Assembly (NCBI GenBank): GCA_021776775.1
Contig: JAJFFE010000216.1
Location: forward strand, 1 to 64,000
Length of the DNA stretch: 64,000 nt
Direction of reading: 5' to 3'
Source of the DNA: Planctomycetota bacterium
GTDB lineage: Bacteria > Planctomycetota > UBA8108 > UBA1146 > JAJFFE01
The notes beneath the pieces are model-generated. The model ran no database searches, was not told the DNA's origin, and saw only the letters and a list, made by a program, of their open reading frames with translations. The position numbers were made by a program, and so were the translations under genes. Of this stretch, positions 36,480 to 45,141 are shown piece by piece. Position 1 is the first letter of the stretch; each line of letters opens with the position of its first letter.

Positions 36480-38333
36480 ATGGATTTCTGCAGTCACACT
36501 CTGCGGTTCGTTCGAACGAGCCTGGCGTCACTTGCGCTCAGCGTTTCGGTGGTCACGGCGGCACCATTGTGCGGTCAGGACTCCCCCACGTCGACGTCGA
36601 CGTTCGCGAACCCACACTTTTCGAACGCCGCAAAGTCATGGGGCTTGACGGAGCCGGCGAAGCGAGCCGTGTGGGGCGACCTCGACGGTGACGGCTGGCT
36701 GGATGTGATCACGGACGCACGTCGAGTTTGGCTGAACCGTCCGAAGACCGGCGGTGGCCGGCACTTCGTCGACGCAACCAACGAGAGCAAACTCGACCAC
36801 CGATTCACCAAACTCGGCAAAGCTCGACCATCAAACTTCGTCGTGCTCGGCGATGTCGATGGCGATGGAGATCTCGACATATTCTCGGGTGTGACCCTAG
36901 AACTCGAACGAACCAAACCCGACCCAGACGACCCGTCGAAGACCGTTCCTTTTCGACCCGATCCCAAAGTGCGTAGCGCAATCTTGCTGAACGACGGTCA
37001 CGCCCGATTCGAAAGGGTCGAAGCGTCCGGCGTCGAAGAGCCCGCCCACTCCAGCACGTGCGCGACCTTCTTCGACTACGACCGCGACGGGATCCTCGAT
37101 CTCTTCGTCGGCAACTGGTACTGCCGCTACGGAAGCTCCTACGACGCGTACCCCGATCGTCTGTATCGCGGCTCCGGCGACGGAACGTTTGCCGACGTTA
37201 CCGAAACGGCGGGGCTGCTGACGGTCACGAAAGCGGGAACCCCCGCGTCGTCCAAACCCACCTACGGAGTCACGGCGGGTGATCTAGATGGCGATGGAGA
37301 TGACGATCTGTTCGTCAGTTCCTACGGTCGGCGTTGGAACATGTTGTGGCAGAACGAAGGCGACGGAACGTTCCGAGAGATCGGCGCAGAAACTCGTTTC
37401 GATGGAGATGCCGAGCGCTCCGGCGAGTACCCGAACGGAGCACGCGCCGGCGAGAAGCCGTTTCGCGCCAACGGAAACTCGTTCGACTGCCGGTTGGCGG
37501 ACTTCGACGAAGATGGAGACCTCGACGCGTTCATGGCCGACATCACCCATGCGTGGGCGGGGCCGTCGTCAGATCGATCTACCCTCCTGATCAACGGCGG
37601 CGCCGAAGACTCGTTCGCCTTCACTCGCGCCACGCGAGGCATCGACCGATCGCACGCCGGCGAACGGTGGAACCAAGGCGATCTCTACTGCGGTTGGATC
37701 GACGCCAACGGCGACGGCTGGCAAGACCTCATGCTGGCCAGCGGCGATTATCCGGACAACCAGCGCTTGCGAATCTTTACGCAAGACTCGTCCCATCAGT
37801 TCCAAGACGCGACCGCAGCTCTCGGACTCGATTGGGAAGGGTGCGGCGCTCCCACGGTCGGCGACGTCGACCGCGACGGTGATCCCGATATCCTCATCGG
37901 ACGAAGCTTGAATCGGCTCGACAAAGCGACCCGCGCCAAACTCGGCGGACAGCCGGCGCTCTGGCTCAACCCATCCGGAAACGACACTCACTGGATCACG
38001 ATCCGACTTCGCGGCCGCGGCGCCGGCGGCTGCAACACCGAAGGCATCGGCAGCAAGATCCGAGCGAGACTCGGATCGGGCGAGTCTGGAGTAGTGACGC
38101 GCTACCGCACGATGACTAGCAGCGGCGGCCACTCCGGGCACCAAGATGAAGCGGTCATTTTCCTCGGCGTCGGATCGACCACGAAAGTGGACGAACTCTC
38201 GATCACGTGGGCCAACGGGGCGAAGAGCGTATCGGTGTACCGCAACCTCCCGGTCGATCACGACTACACGTTGTACGAACCGCTATCCGAAGACGACCGG
38301 CGCGTCGACATGCAGCCTCATCGAAAGCGGTAA
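36480..38333 (+). CDS. Secreted FG-GAP/VCBS repeat protein with ASPIC/UnbV domain (CRTAC1 type)
   Basis: A 617-residue exported protein with a signal peptide ending near APLCGQ. It carries at least seven calcium-loop beta-propeller repeats such as GDLDGDGWLDVIT, GDVDGDGDLDIFSG, DYDRDGILDLFVGN, GDLDGDGDDDLFVS, DFDEDGDLDAFMA and GDVDRDGDPDILIG. The C-terminus (about 495-600) is an ASPIC/UnbV domain: WITIRLRGRG, GIGSKIRARL, GGHSGHQDEAVIFLGVG, ITWANGAKS. The family is common in planctomycetes and is probably a surface adhesin or ligand-binding protein. ATG 36480 has a perfect AGGAGG. It is convergent with the CBS gene, with a gap of only 5 bp. Confidence 0.92.
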   Translation: MDFCSHTLRFVRTSLASLALSVSVVTAAPLCGQDSPTSTSTFANPHFSNAAKSWGLTEPAKRAVWGDLDGDGWLDVITDARRVWLNRPKTGGGRHFVDATNESKLDHRFTKLGKARPSNFVVLGDVDGDGDLDIFSGVTLELERTKPDPDDPSKTVPFRPDPKVRSAILLNDGHARFERVEASGVEEPAHSSTCATFFDYDRDGILDLFVGNWYCRYGSSYDAYPDRLYRGSGDGTFADVTETAGLLTVTKAGTPASSKPTYGVTAGDLDGDGDDDLFVSSYGRRWNMLWQNEGDGTFREIGAETRFDGDAERSGEYPNGARAGEKPFRANGNSFDCRLADFDEDGDLDAFMADITHAWAGPSSDRSTLLINGGAEDSFAFTRATRGIDRSHAGERWNQGDLYCGWIDANGDGWQDLMLASGDYPDNQRLRIFTQDSSHQFQDATAALGLDWEGCGAPTVGDVDRDGDPDILIGRSLNRLDKATRAKLGGQPALWLNPSGNDTHWITIRLRGRGAGGCNTEGIGSKIRARLGSGESGVVTRYRTMTSSGGHSGHQDEAVIFLGVGSTTKVDELSITWANGAKSVSVYRNLPVDHDYTLYEPLSEDDRRVDMQPHRKR

Positions 38334-38338
38334 CCAGG

Positions 38339-38800
38339 CTAGCCGCCGTGAATGTACGAGTGCAACAGCTCGATTTCGACTTCTTGCTGCCGAATGACCG
38401 CGCTGACGACGTCTCCGATGGAGACAAGGCCGTTCAAGACACCGTCCACCACGACGGGCAAGTGTCGCACTCGCTTCGCGGTCATGGTCGCCATGCATTC
38501 GTGGATCGTGCGAGACGGCTCGGTCGTGATCACCGATGTCGTCATGATGCGCTCCACACGGGTTTCGCGCGACGACTCCCCGCGAAGGATGATCTTGCGC
38601 GCGTAGTCGCGTTCCGAAAGGAGCCCGAGGATTTCCGAGCCTCGTGTTACCACCAGCGCACCGACACCCCGCTTCGCCATCATCGCCAACGCGTCGTAAA
38701 CCGACTCATCCGGCGCGATGCACCATACGTCGTGTCCCTTGTGGTCGAGAACGTCCTGCACGGTCGTCACTTGTCCTGAAGTCACCAGAGCCCCATTCAT
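38339..38800 (-). CDS. CBS domain-pair protein
   Basis: A 153-residue protein formed of two CBS domains: CIAPDESVYDALAMMAKRGVG and TTEPSRTIHECMATMTAKRVR, each with the G-x-x-S-x-x-D end (GLLSERDYAR, GLVSIGDVVS). Pairs like this bind adenine nucleotides (AMP, ATP, SAM) and usually regulate a partner; no partner is fused here. GTG 38764 or so (QVTTVQDVL) with AGGA upstream is an alternative start that matches the common length of about 143 residues. Probably cytoplasmic. Confidence 0.9.
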   Translation of the reverse strand: MNGALVTSGQVTTVQDVLDHKGHDVWCIAPDESVYDALAMMAKRGVGALVVTRGSEILGLLSERDYARKIILRGESSRETRVERIMTTSVITTEPSRTIHECMATMTAKRVRHLPVVVDGVLNGLVSIGDVVSAVIRQQEVEIELLHSYIHGG

Positions 38801-39156
38801 TCATCGCTCAGCCCAATGTGAGCGGTCGGGTTTGTACACCGCGAAGCAAACGTCGCAGTTTCAATGGCGAGTTCAATGAGGCTGAAATAAACGCGCGTTG
38901 GCGAATAGGAGCACGCCAAGTATGCGGGTGGAACCTGGCCGAAGCAATCAACGGTCCACGATCGCGCGTCGAGGGTGCGGAATCGACTTGGTCACACCAA
39001 CAAAACGTGCGACGCACCAAGCCTACGTCGTCCACACACAGTCACCGGCTGCGACGAGGAGCTACAGCAGTGACGAAAACAAAACTGCGCCGGCCGGACC
39101 AAGTCCCGCCGGCGCAGTTTCCCTCAGTAGGTACAGTTTCACTCAAACGCAAGAAA
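38801..39156. other. Intergenic region without a recognised gene
   Basis: It separates the start of the CBS gene from the end of the FG-GAP/dockerin gene. The only feature I see is the terminator at 39074-39120. A long open frame on the plus strand crossing this stretch has a composition typical of antisense shadow and was discarded. Confidence 0.6.
39074..39120 (-). terminator. Rho-independent terminator of the FG-GAP/dockerin gene
   Basis: Perfect 13-bp stem AAACTGCGCCGGC / GCCGGCGCAGTTT; on the minus strand it is followed by TTTTGTTTTCG. Confidence 0.9.
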
Positions 39157-40896
39157 CTACGGACAGGCGCTGAAACTGTCGCAGCCCAGGGAGTCCGCGG
39201 TCGGATCGACACCACAGTTGCTGTACGGATCCGCAATGGCAGCTCCCTCGAAGATGCCAGCGAGCAGCGCCACGACGTCGGCGATGTTGACCATCGCGTC
39301 GTCGTTCACGTCGCTAGCCGACTCGCACGCCGGCGCGGGGCCGGACGAGAACATCGAGTCGAGCAGGTAAATCGGATCGGCGATATCCGACGCCCCGTCG
39401 ACGTTCACGTCGCCACGCTTGAACTCCGCGATGGCGTACGTAATCGTCAACTGCTGATCGACCGCAACCGACGTCAAAGTCGTGGTAGCGCCGTTCGTCC
39501 ACTGGACGGTGAGCTCGTCGATCACGGTCGCCGCACCGAGACCGAAGTGCGCCGACAGCTCGCTCTGGCTCAGGTAGTTATTGCCGGCATCGACGCGACC
39601 CATGAGGCTCACGCCGCCCACGGTCACGGTAATGACCGACCCAACACCGTGCGGAGGGATGTCCGACGACGTTCCCGGTTCGAGCCAAATGCGAATCCAG
39701 TGGGTGTCCGGTCCGCTCAGATCGTTGCGGAAGAGCTGGAGCGCGCCGCTTCGCGGGAACACGATGAGATCTTGGTCGCCGTCGTTGTCGTAGTCGAAGT
39801 TGGCCAAGCCGCGTCCCGAAACGCCCGAGCTGAACCCTGACACGGGATAGTTGAACTGCAGTGACCCACCGGGGAACGACGTGATGTTCCGCATGATGTA
39901 CTGGCCACCTTGGCTCGTCGCCGCGAGGTCGACCCGAAGATCGTGGTCGAAGTCACCGGAGACGGTTCCCCAGCCCCAACCCGTGAACTCGACACCGGCC
40001 GGGCCGGCGATGTTGTCGTAGTCGTGAACGCCGACGTTTTCGTACAGGTTGTTCGAGTTGATCGTCGTGACGTACCAATCGAAGTCGCCGTCGCGATCGA
40101 AGTCAGCCACGGTGTGACCCATCTCGGTGCTATCGAAGGCAACGCCGGCTGCCGCGGTCCCGTTCGTAAAGGTACCGTCGCCGTTGTTGATCAGGTATCG
40201 AGACGTTCCGAAGTCGCCCACCCACAAGAGCTCGGGGTAGAGATCACCGTTCATGTCGACGAACTTCGTCGTGAATCCAACGATTCCCGACAGCGCCGAC
40301 AGCAGCCCAGCTGGACCGGTCACATCGGTGAAGGTTTCGTCTCCGTTGTTGCGGTAGAGCCGGTTCGTCGAAGAGGTGCTCCAAGAACAAACCGCAAGGT
40401 CCAGATCGCCGTCCAGATCGTAATCGCCCCACGCCGCTCCGTAGGGGGCCGACGAAAGACCGACGCCGGCCGCCGCGGCGATGTTCGTGAACCCGGTGCC
40501 GCCGTCGTTGCGGTAGAGTCGGTTGCCATTGAAACTCGACACGTACAAGTCGACCCAGCCGTCACCGTTGAAGTCGGCAACCGCGGCCGCGGTCCCCTGG
40601 TGGGTCGCCGCGATGCCCCAGGCGGACGCCTCGTCGGTGAACGTGCCGTCCCCGTCGTTGATGTACAGCCGATCCGGGCCGCCCCCACCTCGCGGGAAGA
40701 AGATGTCTTGGAAACCGTCGTCGTTGAAATCACCGACGGCGCCGCCAGCCAGGAAACTGTCGCCGTAGGTCGGTGAGTGGCTGACGCTGACCCCGGCGGC
40801 CGCGCTCTGATTGGAGAAGCTCATGACTCCCCCCGCCCAAGCGACGTTGGGTAGAGCCAACATCAACAGAGCGAGCGCACTGATGAAAAGTCTCAC
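39157..40896 (-). CDS. Secreted FG-GAP/UnbV protein with C-terminal dockerin
   Basis: A 579-residue exported protein. GTG 40896 gives MRLFISALALLMLALPNVAWA with GAAAGG 8 nt upstream; GTG 40902 is close behind. FG-GAP repeats (GDFNDDGFQDIFFP, DFNGDGWVDLYVSS, DYDLDGDLDLAV, DFDRDGDFDWYV and others) form a propeller, followed by an ASPIC/UnbV domain (HWIRIWLEPG, LTVQWTNGATT). The last about 95 residues are a dockerin pair (GDVNVDGASDIADPIYLLD, DVNDDAMVNIADVVALLAG) and the tail CGVDPTADSLGCDSFSACP. It resembles the protein at 36480 with a dockerin added, so it may be attached to a cohesin-bearing partner. A tandem repeat lies in its leader. Confidence 0.92.
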   Translation of the reverse strand: MRLFISALALLMLALPNVAWAGGVMSFSNQSAAAGVSVSHSPTYGDSFLAGGAVGDFNDDGFQDIFFPRGGGGPDRLYINDGDGTFTDEASAWGIAATHQGTAAAVADFNGDGWVDLYVSSFNGNRLYRNDGGTGFTNIAAAAGVGLSSAPYGAAWGDYDLDGDLDLAVCSWSTSSTNRLYRNNGDETFTDVTGPAGLLSALSGIVGFTTKFVDMNGDLYPELLWVGDFGTSRYLINNGDGTFTNGTAAAGVAFDSTEMGHTVADFDRDGDFDWYVTTINSNNLYENVGVHDYDNIAGPAGVEFTGWGWGTVSGDFDHDLRVDLAATSQGGQYIMRNITSFPGGSLQFNYPVSGFSSGVSGRGLANFDYDNDGDQDLIVFPRSGALQLFRNDLSGPDTHWIRIWLEPGTSSDIPPHGVGSVITVTVGGVSLMGRVDAGNNYLSQSELSAHFGLGAATVIDELTVQWTNGATTTLTSVAVDQQLTITYAIAEFKRGDVNVDGASDIADPIYLLDSMFSSGPAPACESASDVNDDAMVNIADVVALLAGIFEGAAIADPYSNCGVDPTADSLGCDSFSACP

Positions 40897-40910
40897 GATC
40901 ACGGCCTTTC

Positions 40911-40986
40911 TTCCCTGGGTAGCTTGAGCTTCCCTGGGTAGCTTGAGCTTCCCGGGGTAGCTTGAGCTTCCCGGGGTAACTTCTCG
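40911..40986. repeat. 19-bp tandem repeat in a leader region
   Basis: Nearly four copies of TTCCCTGGGTAGCTTGAGC (third and fourth with CGGGG). Each unit is almost palindromic (GGGTAGCTTGAGCTTCCC). It sits just upstream of the FG-GAP/dockerin start on the minus strand; the rest of 40897-41209 shows no gene. Confidence 0.92.
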
Positions 40987-41209
40987 CGCCGCGGATTTCT
41001 GCAATCCCCGGTCGAGCGTCTGTTCTGGTGTGGTAGAGATTCGTCGAACCGGCGCTAAACGTTGGGTTCCGTCCGATCCGCGGGTGCAAAGCCTATCGGA
41101 TAGGTGAGTTGGACGAAACGGCCCTCACCGGAACCCGACGGCTCCCGGCTCGAGATGCTATTCTCTTTGAAGAGAAACACTTACGTCTATCGACGTTCAG
41201 GAGATCGTG

Positions 41210-41653
41210 ATGTCGAATCGAAGTTCCGTGCCCACGCCCGCCCTAGTCGTGCTGCTTGGCCTACTGCTAGTGGGGATCGGATTTCAGGTCTATCAAAAGC
41301 GGGCCGCGGCCGCGGGTGCCCTGGGATACGGATCGGATTGGGCGGCAGCGCTCGAGGAGTCGAAGGCGTCCGGCAAGCCCATTCTGTTGAACTTCGGCGG
41401 CAGCTGGTGACCGGCCTGTGTGCAACTGGTGAACCGTGTGTTCTCCGACAACCGCGTGCAGGAGCTCGCTGATCAGTTCATCTGCGTGAAGATCGATCCG
41501 CGAGAAACACGAGACGCGCTACACCTCAAACGAACCCGCTACGTCCCCGAGGTCTTGTTCGTCGACGGCTCGGAGATTGTCCTGGCCGAGCTGGAGAGTC
41601 GCTCCGTTGACGGCGTGGTCAGCACGATGAAGTCGGTCCTCGGCTCGAACTGA
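41210..41653 (+). CDS. Membrane-anchored thioredoxin-like protein with in-frame TGA at the active site; candidate selenoprotein
   Basis: A 147-residue frame is interrupted by one TGA at 41408-41410 (residue 67) and otherwise open to 41653. Before it: ATG 41210 with AGGAG 6 nt upstream, a membrane anchor (ALVVLLGLLLVGIGFQVY) and KPILLNFGGSW. After it: PACVQLVNRVFSD, FICVKIDPRE and the cis-proline region YVPEVLFVDG. The TGA thus takes the place of the first Cys of a WCxxC thioredoxin motif, giving W-U-P-A-C. A hairpin with bacterial SECIS features follows at 41428. I infer selenocysteine insertion and a periplasm-facing thiol/selenol redox enzyme. Alternatives are a nonsense mutation or sequencing error; the intact downstream frame argues for function. 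No sel genes lie in the window. Confidence 0.75.
41428..41446 (+). promoter_or_regulatory. Candidate bacterial SECIS hairpin
   Basis: GGTGAAC, loop CGTGT, GTTCTCC: a GG/CC pair, a U-U mismatch and GAAC/GUUC closing a five-base loop with G at its second position. The loop begins 24 nt after the TGA. Distance, stem and loop-G fit the published description of bacterial SECIS elements. Confidence 0.55.
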
Positions 41654-41773
41654 CGACGACTCCGCTTCCGCGGAAAGGCGCGTGCTCTTGGTCAGGGCGG
41701 CAGAGAACAGCAATGCGCCGATCGAGAACAAGACGGCGCAGCACACCTTCAGTCGGTTGGATTCATGTCTCAT
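41519..41773 (-). CDS. Possible small membrane protein overlapping the thioredoxin-like gene
   Basis: An 84-codon frame starts at ATG 41773 with AAGGA 6 nt upstream and encodes a hydrophobic segment (VCCAVLFSIGALLFSAAL) like a signal peptide. Its last 45 codons are antisense to the end of the thioredoxin-like gene. The ribosome-binding site and leader argue for translation; the overlap argues against the full length. No homologue comes to mind. The remaining bases to 41968 hold no gene. Confidence 0.3.
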   Translation of the reverse strand: MRHESNRLKVCCAVLFSIGALLFSAALTKSTRLSAEAESSSVRAEDRLHRADHAVNGATLQLGQDNLRAVDEQDLGDVAGSFEV

Positions 41774-41968
41774 AGTGGGTCCTTCGTGTCGTGACCGCCG
41801 CGGTCGATCGAATCGAACCTAAGCGTCTTCCTGTAAGACGCCGCAGCGGCTTGTTTGGCCCGGATCAATCGAAAAAATAGATCCAAGTCACCCCGCGACC
41901 GGTCGTTCCGGAAGGACCCTAGAGGCTGGGGCTCGACTCGAGCATTCGGTGCGACTAGCATCTCCCCC

Positions 41969-43450
41969 ATGCCTTGGTTCCGACACCTCCTCGGCGTCGC
42001 CACTCTCGTGATCCTCGTGGTCGGCGCCTCCTACCTCTGGTCTCTACTCGGCGCGGACGATTCCGACACCGGGTTTCGCCTGACGCTCGTCTTCGAGAAC
42101 GCGCAAGGGCTCCGTGACGGAGCAGGCGTGCGCTATCGCGGCGTGCGCGCCGGCGAGGTTCGTGCGATCGATCTCGGCGTCGAGCGCGGAGAGGTCCGAG
42201 TTCACTGCCGATTCTCAGAATCCGCAGCGAGCCAGATTCAAGAGAACAGTCGCTTCTGGATCGTCCGGCCGCAGTTTCGTGGAATCGCCGAAGGTGCCTC
42301 CGGACTCGATACGTTGATCAAGGATCCGTACATCGTGTTCGAGACTCCGCACGAGGAGTCCCCAGCCGTCGTCTCCGGCGCTCGACTGCAAGGGCTCGAG
42401 CGCGCCCCCAGCCGTCCGATGGTCGGTATCGAACAAGGGGCTCGCGCTGGCGACATTCAGTTCGCAGTTCTTTTCGACGAGAACCCAGGGCTCAAAGCCG
42501 GCGCCGCCGTTCTGTACCGGGGCCAACCGGTCGGCAACGTGACCAGCGTCTCACTGACACCGACCGGATCTGCCGTCGACGTCAGAGCGGTCGTCACCAA
42601 AGACTTCCGAAGCACCATACGCAAAGGCGCTCGGTTCTGGATCGCCAGACCGGCCATGAGCGTGGAATGGATGAGCGGGCTGCGAGTCCACGACATAGAA
42701 CGATTGCTGTCGGGGACGGCGTTGAGCTATGCACCCCCGACAGACCCAACTGCTCCCCCGGCCGTCGACAATGCGTTCTTCGAAGGGTTGAACGAACGAC
42801 CGGATATCGACTGGGACCTCGTGGCCGGGGCGGGCGTTCAACGTTCCGACTCGATCGACGACGAGCGTTTCGGCCCGTCGTTGGTTCGCGTGCACTACCG
42901 TTTCGTCGAGACAGATTTTTGGTCACCGGATGACGAACACCGATTCGAAACGCTCGGTGTCGTCATCGTCACCGCTGACGATGTCGCGATCACGCTAGTC
43001 CCACGCTCAGCCGTCGACGGTCGCCGTATGGTCACCGACGGCATCGGCGAGCCGGACATCGCGGAAGAAAGCTGGCACGTTCGCCTTCAAGACGGGTCGG
43101 TACACGCCGCAGCCCGAATTTGGATGACCGACGGCGACAGCGACCTCGCCGTCTTGCGCCTCGACCCCCGAGCGAAGAGCGGTCTAGCGCCGCCGACAGC
43201 GGTCGCGTTCCCGAAGCGAGACACCATTCCCGCCGCCATCGAAGTGATCGGACTCGACGACGACGGAAGCCTCGTACGATTGCCCGGGACTGTCGGCGCC
43301 TCCGGGGAACTCCGCGGCCCCGCCGCCTCGATTCGTCGTGGAGTCTTGATATCGAATGATCGACTGATCGGCGTCACCTCGATTCGGGCTGGCTCGGCCC
43401 GAGCGACGCTCTTCTCCAACGTGCCCCCGTCGTTCCGGAGCCGCGAGTGA
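41969..43450 (+). CDS. MCE (MlaD/PqiB-like) protein with C-terminal HtrA-like region
   Basis: A 493-residue protein with one N-terminal membrane anchor (LLGVATLVILVVGASYLW) and two MCE domains: FENAQGLRDGAGVRYRGVRA (about 35-125) and FDENPGLKAGAAVLYRGQPV (about 165-245), the PqiB-type arrangement for lipid transport across the envelope. The last about 190 residues (LGVVIVTADDVAITLVPRSA, VRLQDGSVHAAARI, DSDLAVLRLD) look like a trypsin/HtrA fold in which the catalytic His and Ser motifs are missing, so probably a non-catalytic module. The stop overlaps the GTG of the fused MlaF-MlaE gene (GTGA). ATG 41969 has no strong ribosome-binding site; an upstream start at 41855 lacks anchor logic. Confidence 0.85.
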   Translation: MPWFRHLLGVATLVILVVGASYLWSLLGADDSDTGFRLTLVFENAQGLRDGAGVRYRGVRAGEVRAIDLGVERGEVRVHCRFSESAASQIQENSRFWIVRPQFRGIAEGASGLDTLIKDPYIVFETPHEESPAVVSGARLQGLERAPSRPMVGIEQGARAGDIQFAVLFDENPGLKAGAAVLYRGQPVGNVTSVSLTPTGSAVDVRAVVTKDFRSTIRKGARFWIARPAMSVEWMSGLRVHDIERLLSGTALSYAPPTDPTAPPAVDNAFFEGLNERPDIDWDLVAGAGVQRSDSIDDERFGPSLVRVHYRFVETDFWSPDDEHRFETLGVVIVTADDVAITLVPRSAVDGRRMVTDGIGEPDIAEESWHVRLQDGSVHAAARIWMTDGDSDLAVLRLDPRAKSGLAPPTAVAFPKRDTIPAAIEVIGLDDDGSLVRLPGTVGASGELRGPAASIRRGVLISNDRLIGVTSIRAGSARATLFSNVPPSFRSRE

Positions 43451-44988
43451 CCGAGCTCGCTCTACGGATGAACAAGTTCCGCGTCGGCTACCGCCAACGC
43501 CAGGGCGTACGTTGGCTGCTCGACTCGATAGACCTCGAACTGCCGATCGGCGAAGTCGTCCTGCTCCTCGGTCCCAGTGGCGGTGGCAAGTCCACCTTGA
43601 CGTCGGCTCTACTCGGGCTCGACGATCCCTTCTCTCCCAGCACCAAGACCGGCGGGCAACTCGAAGTACTGGGAGTTCCCATCGACGGCCCGCTTCCGAA
43701 CAGCCTTCGGGGCCGCGTCGGTGCCGTGTTCCAAGACGGAGCGTTGATCGACGACCTTTCGGTTCGCGGTAACATCGAACTCGCGATCCGTGAGCTGTCG
43801 GGTCACGGTTCGAGCCGCACCCGCACCGACGAGCTTCTCACCCGCGTCGGCCTCGCTCACCCACCAAACTCGGTGGCGGCCTTATCGGGCGGGCAACGAA
43901 AACGGGTCGCCCTAGCGCGGGCACTGGCCGGAGAGCCCGAGCTGCTCATCCTCGACGAACCGACTGCGGGGCTCGATTCACGCGGCGCGTCGGAGGTCGC
44001 TCACCTCATCCGTAACGTTCACGATTCGGGCACGAAGCCGCGAACAACCATCGTGATCACCCACGACATCGAAGCGTTTCGATCGGTCGCCCATCGCGCG
44101 CTCTTCATCGACCCCCGCGCCGGTGCCCTGCAATCGATAGGAATAGTCGACCTGGACGAAGCGCTCGGACGAATGGTCGAAACGGAATCGATCCCCGCCG
44201 GACCGCCCGCGATCCAAAGCCACTCGGTCGTCGGCTCGCTGGGGCTCGCCGCAGAACGTTCGCTACTCGGCGTCGCCCGGGTCCCCGTGGTCGCCATTCA
44301 AGCCGTGCGCCATGCAGTCCCGTACCACCTCGGCATGGTCAGTCGCGCCGTACTCGACCAGATCCTGAGCCCCGCCCTCTACCTCGCAATCGCCGGCGTG
44401 ACGGCGGGCGGCTTGGCGACCAACTTCGCAATCGACAACAACCCGCTCGACGGCGCGTTTCGTCGGGAAGTCTTGCTCGGTACGGGAAAGGTCTTGGTCA
44501 GCATCGCTCTGCCCCTCCTCGTTGGAGTCCTCTTCGCGGCGCGTACCGCAGCCGGATCCACGGCCAGATTGGGAGGCTTCCGCCGCAACCGCGTTTTCGA
44601 AGCCCTTCCGCTTTTGGGGGTCTCCCCGGCCGCGTTCTTGTTGATTCCGTTGGTGTTCGCTTCCGTGATCGGCGCGATCGTGCAGACCGGCGTGGGAATA
44701 GTCAGCGGAAGCATGGCGGGACTCTGGGTCGCCCAAGCCAAGCTCGGAATCTCGGAGTTCGCATGGGCGAGTGCGACGTTCGCTAGCGTCGAGGGCAGTG
44801 ATTTTCAGTGGGCCGCGGCAAAAGCCACCCTCAGCGGCTTGGCGACGGCTCTGACGTGCTACGCGCTAGCCGCGACTCCCAAACATTCGCAGACAGATGT
44901 CGCCACGTCGACCAACGCCGCCCTCGTGATCAGCACACTCCTCGTCCTGGTGATCCACGGGGCGCTCACTGTGATTCAGTTTCTGTAA
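43447..44988 (+). CDS. Fused MlaF-MlaE type ABC transporter (ATPase plus permease)
   Basis: A 513-residue protein. Residues 1 to about 240 are an ABC ATPase: Walker A GPSGGGKST at 42-50, Q-loop AVFQDGALIDD, signature LSGGQRKRVALARAL, Walker B LLILDEPTAGLD and H-loop VITHD. Residues about 270-513 are an MlaE permease with several membrane helices (AIQAVRHAVPYHLG, LYLAIAGVTAGGLATNFAI, ALPLLGVSPAAFLLIPLVF). Normally these are two proteins; here they are one chain. With the MCE protein before it, this forms a phospholipid transport system. GTG 43447 overlaps the MCE stop. Confidence 0.93.
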   Translation: MTELALRMNKFRVGYRQRQGVRWLLDSIDLELPIGEVVLLLGPSGGGKSTLTSALLGLDDPFSPSTKTGGQLEVLGVPIDGPLPNSLRGRVGAVFQDGALIDDLSVRGNIELAIRELSGHGSSRTRTDELLTRVGLAHPPNSVAALSGGQRKRVALARALAGEPELLILDEPTAGLDSRGASEVAHLIRNVHDSGTKPRTTIVITHDIEAFRSVAHRALFIDPRAGALQSIGIVDLDEALGRMVETESIPAGPPAIQSHSVVGSLGLAAERSLLGVARVPVVAIQAVRHAVPYHLGMVSRAVLDQILSPALYLAIAGVTAGGLATNFAIDNNPLDGAFRREVLLGTGKVLVSIALPLLVGVLFAARTAAGSTARLGGFRRNRVFEALPLLGVSPAAFLLIPLVFASVIGAIVQTGVGIVSGSMAGLWVAQAKLGISEFAWASATFASVEGSDFQWAAAKATLSGLATALTCYALAATPKHSQTDVATSTNAALVISTLLVLVIHGALTVIQFL

Positions 44989-45141
44989 GGAGCGGCGGCC
45001 AGCATCCGGTCGACGCCCCCGGGATCCCAACGTCCCGATCGCACCCTTGTCAGCGTCGTCGGTTTCTCGCACTATCCACGGTTCGCGCCAGAGACGCGCA
45101 ACACTCGACCCAACGCGATCCAAGAGACGAAGGAGGACGCA

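Noticed and set aside
38644..39840. 398-codon open frame on the plus strand
   Set aside because: It runs antisense through the CBS and FG-GAP/dockerin genes, has a composition rich in Arg and His typical of GC-rich shadow frames, and no ribosome-binding site.
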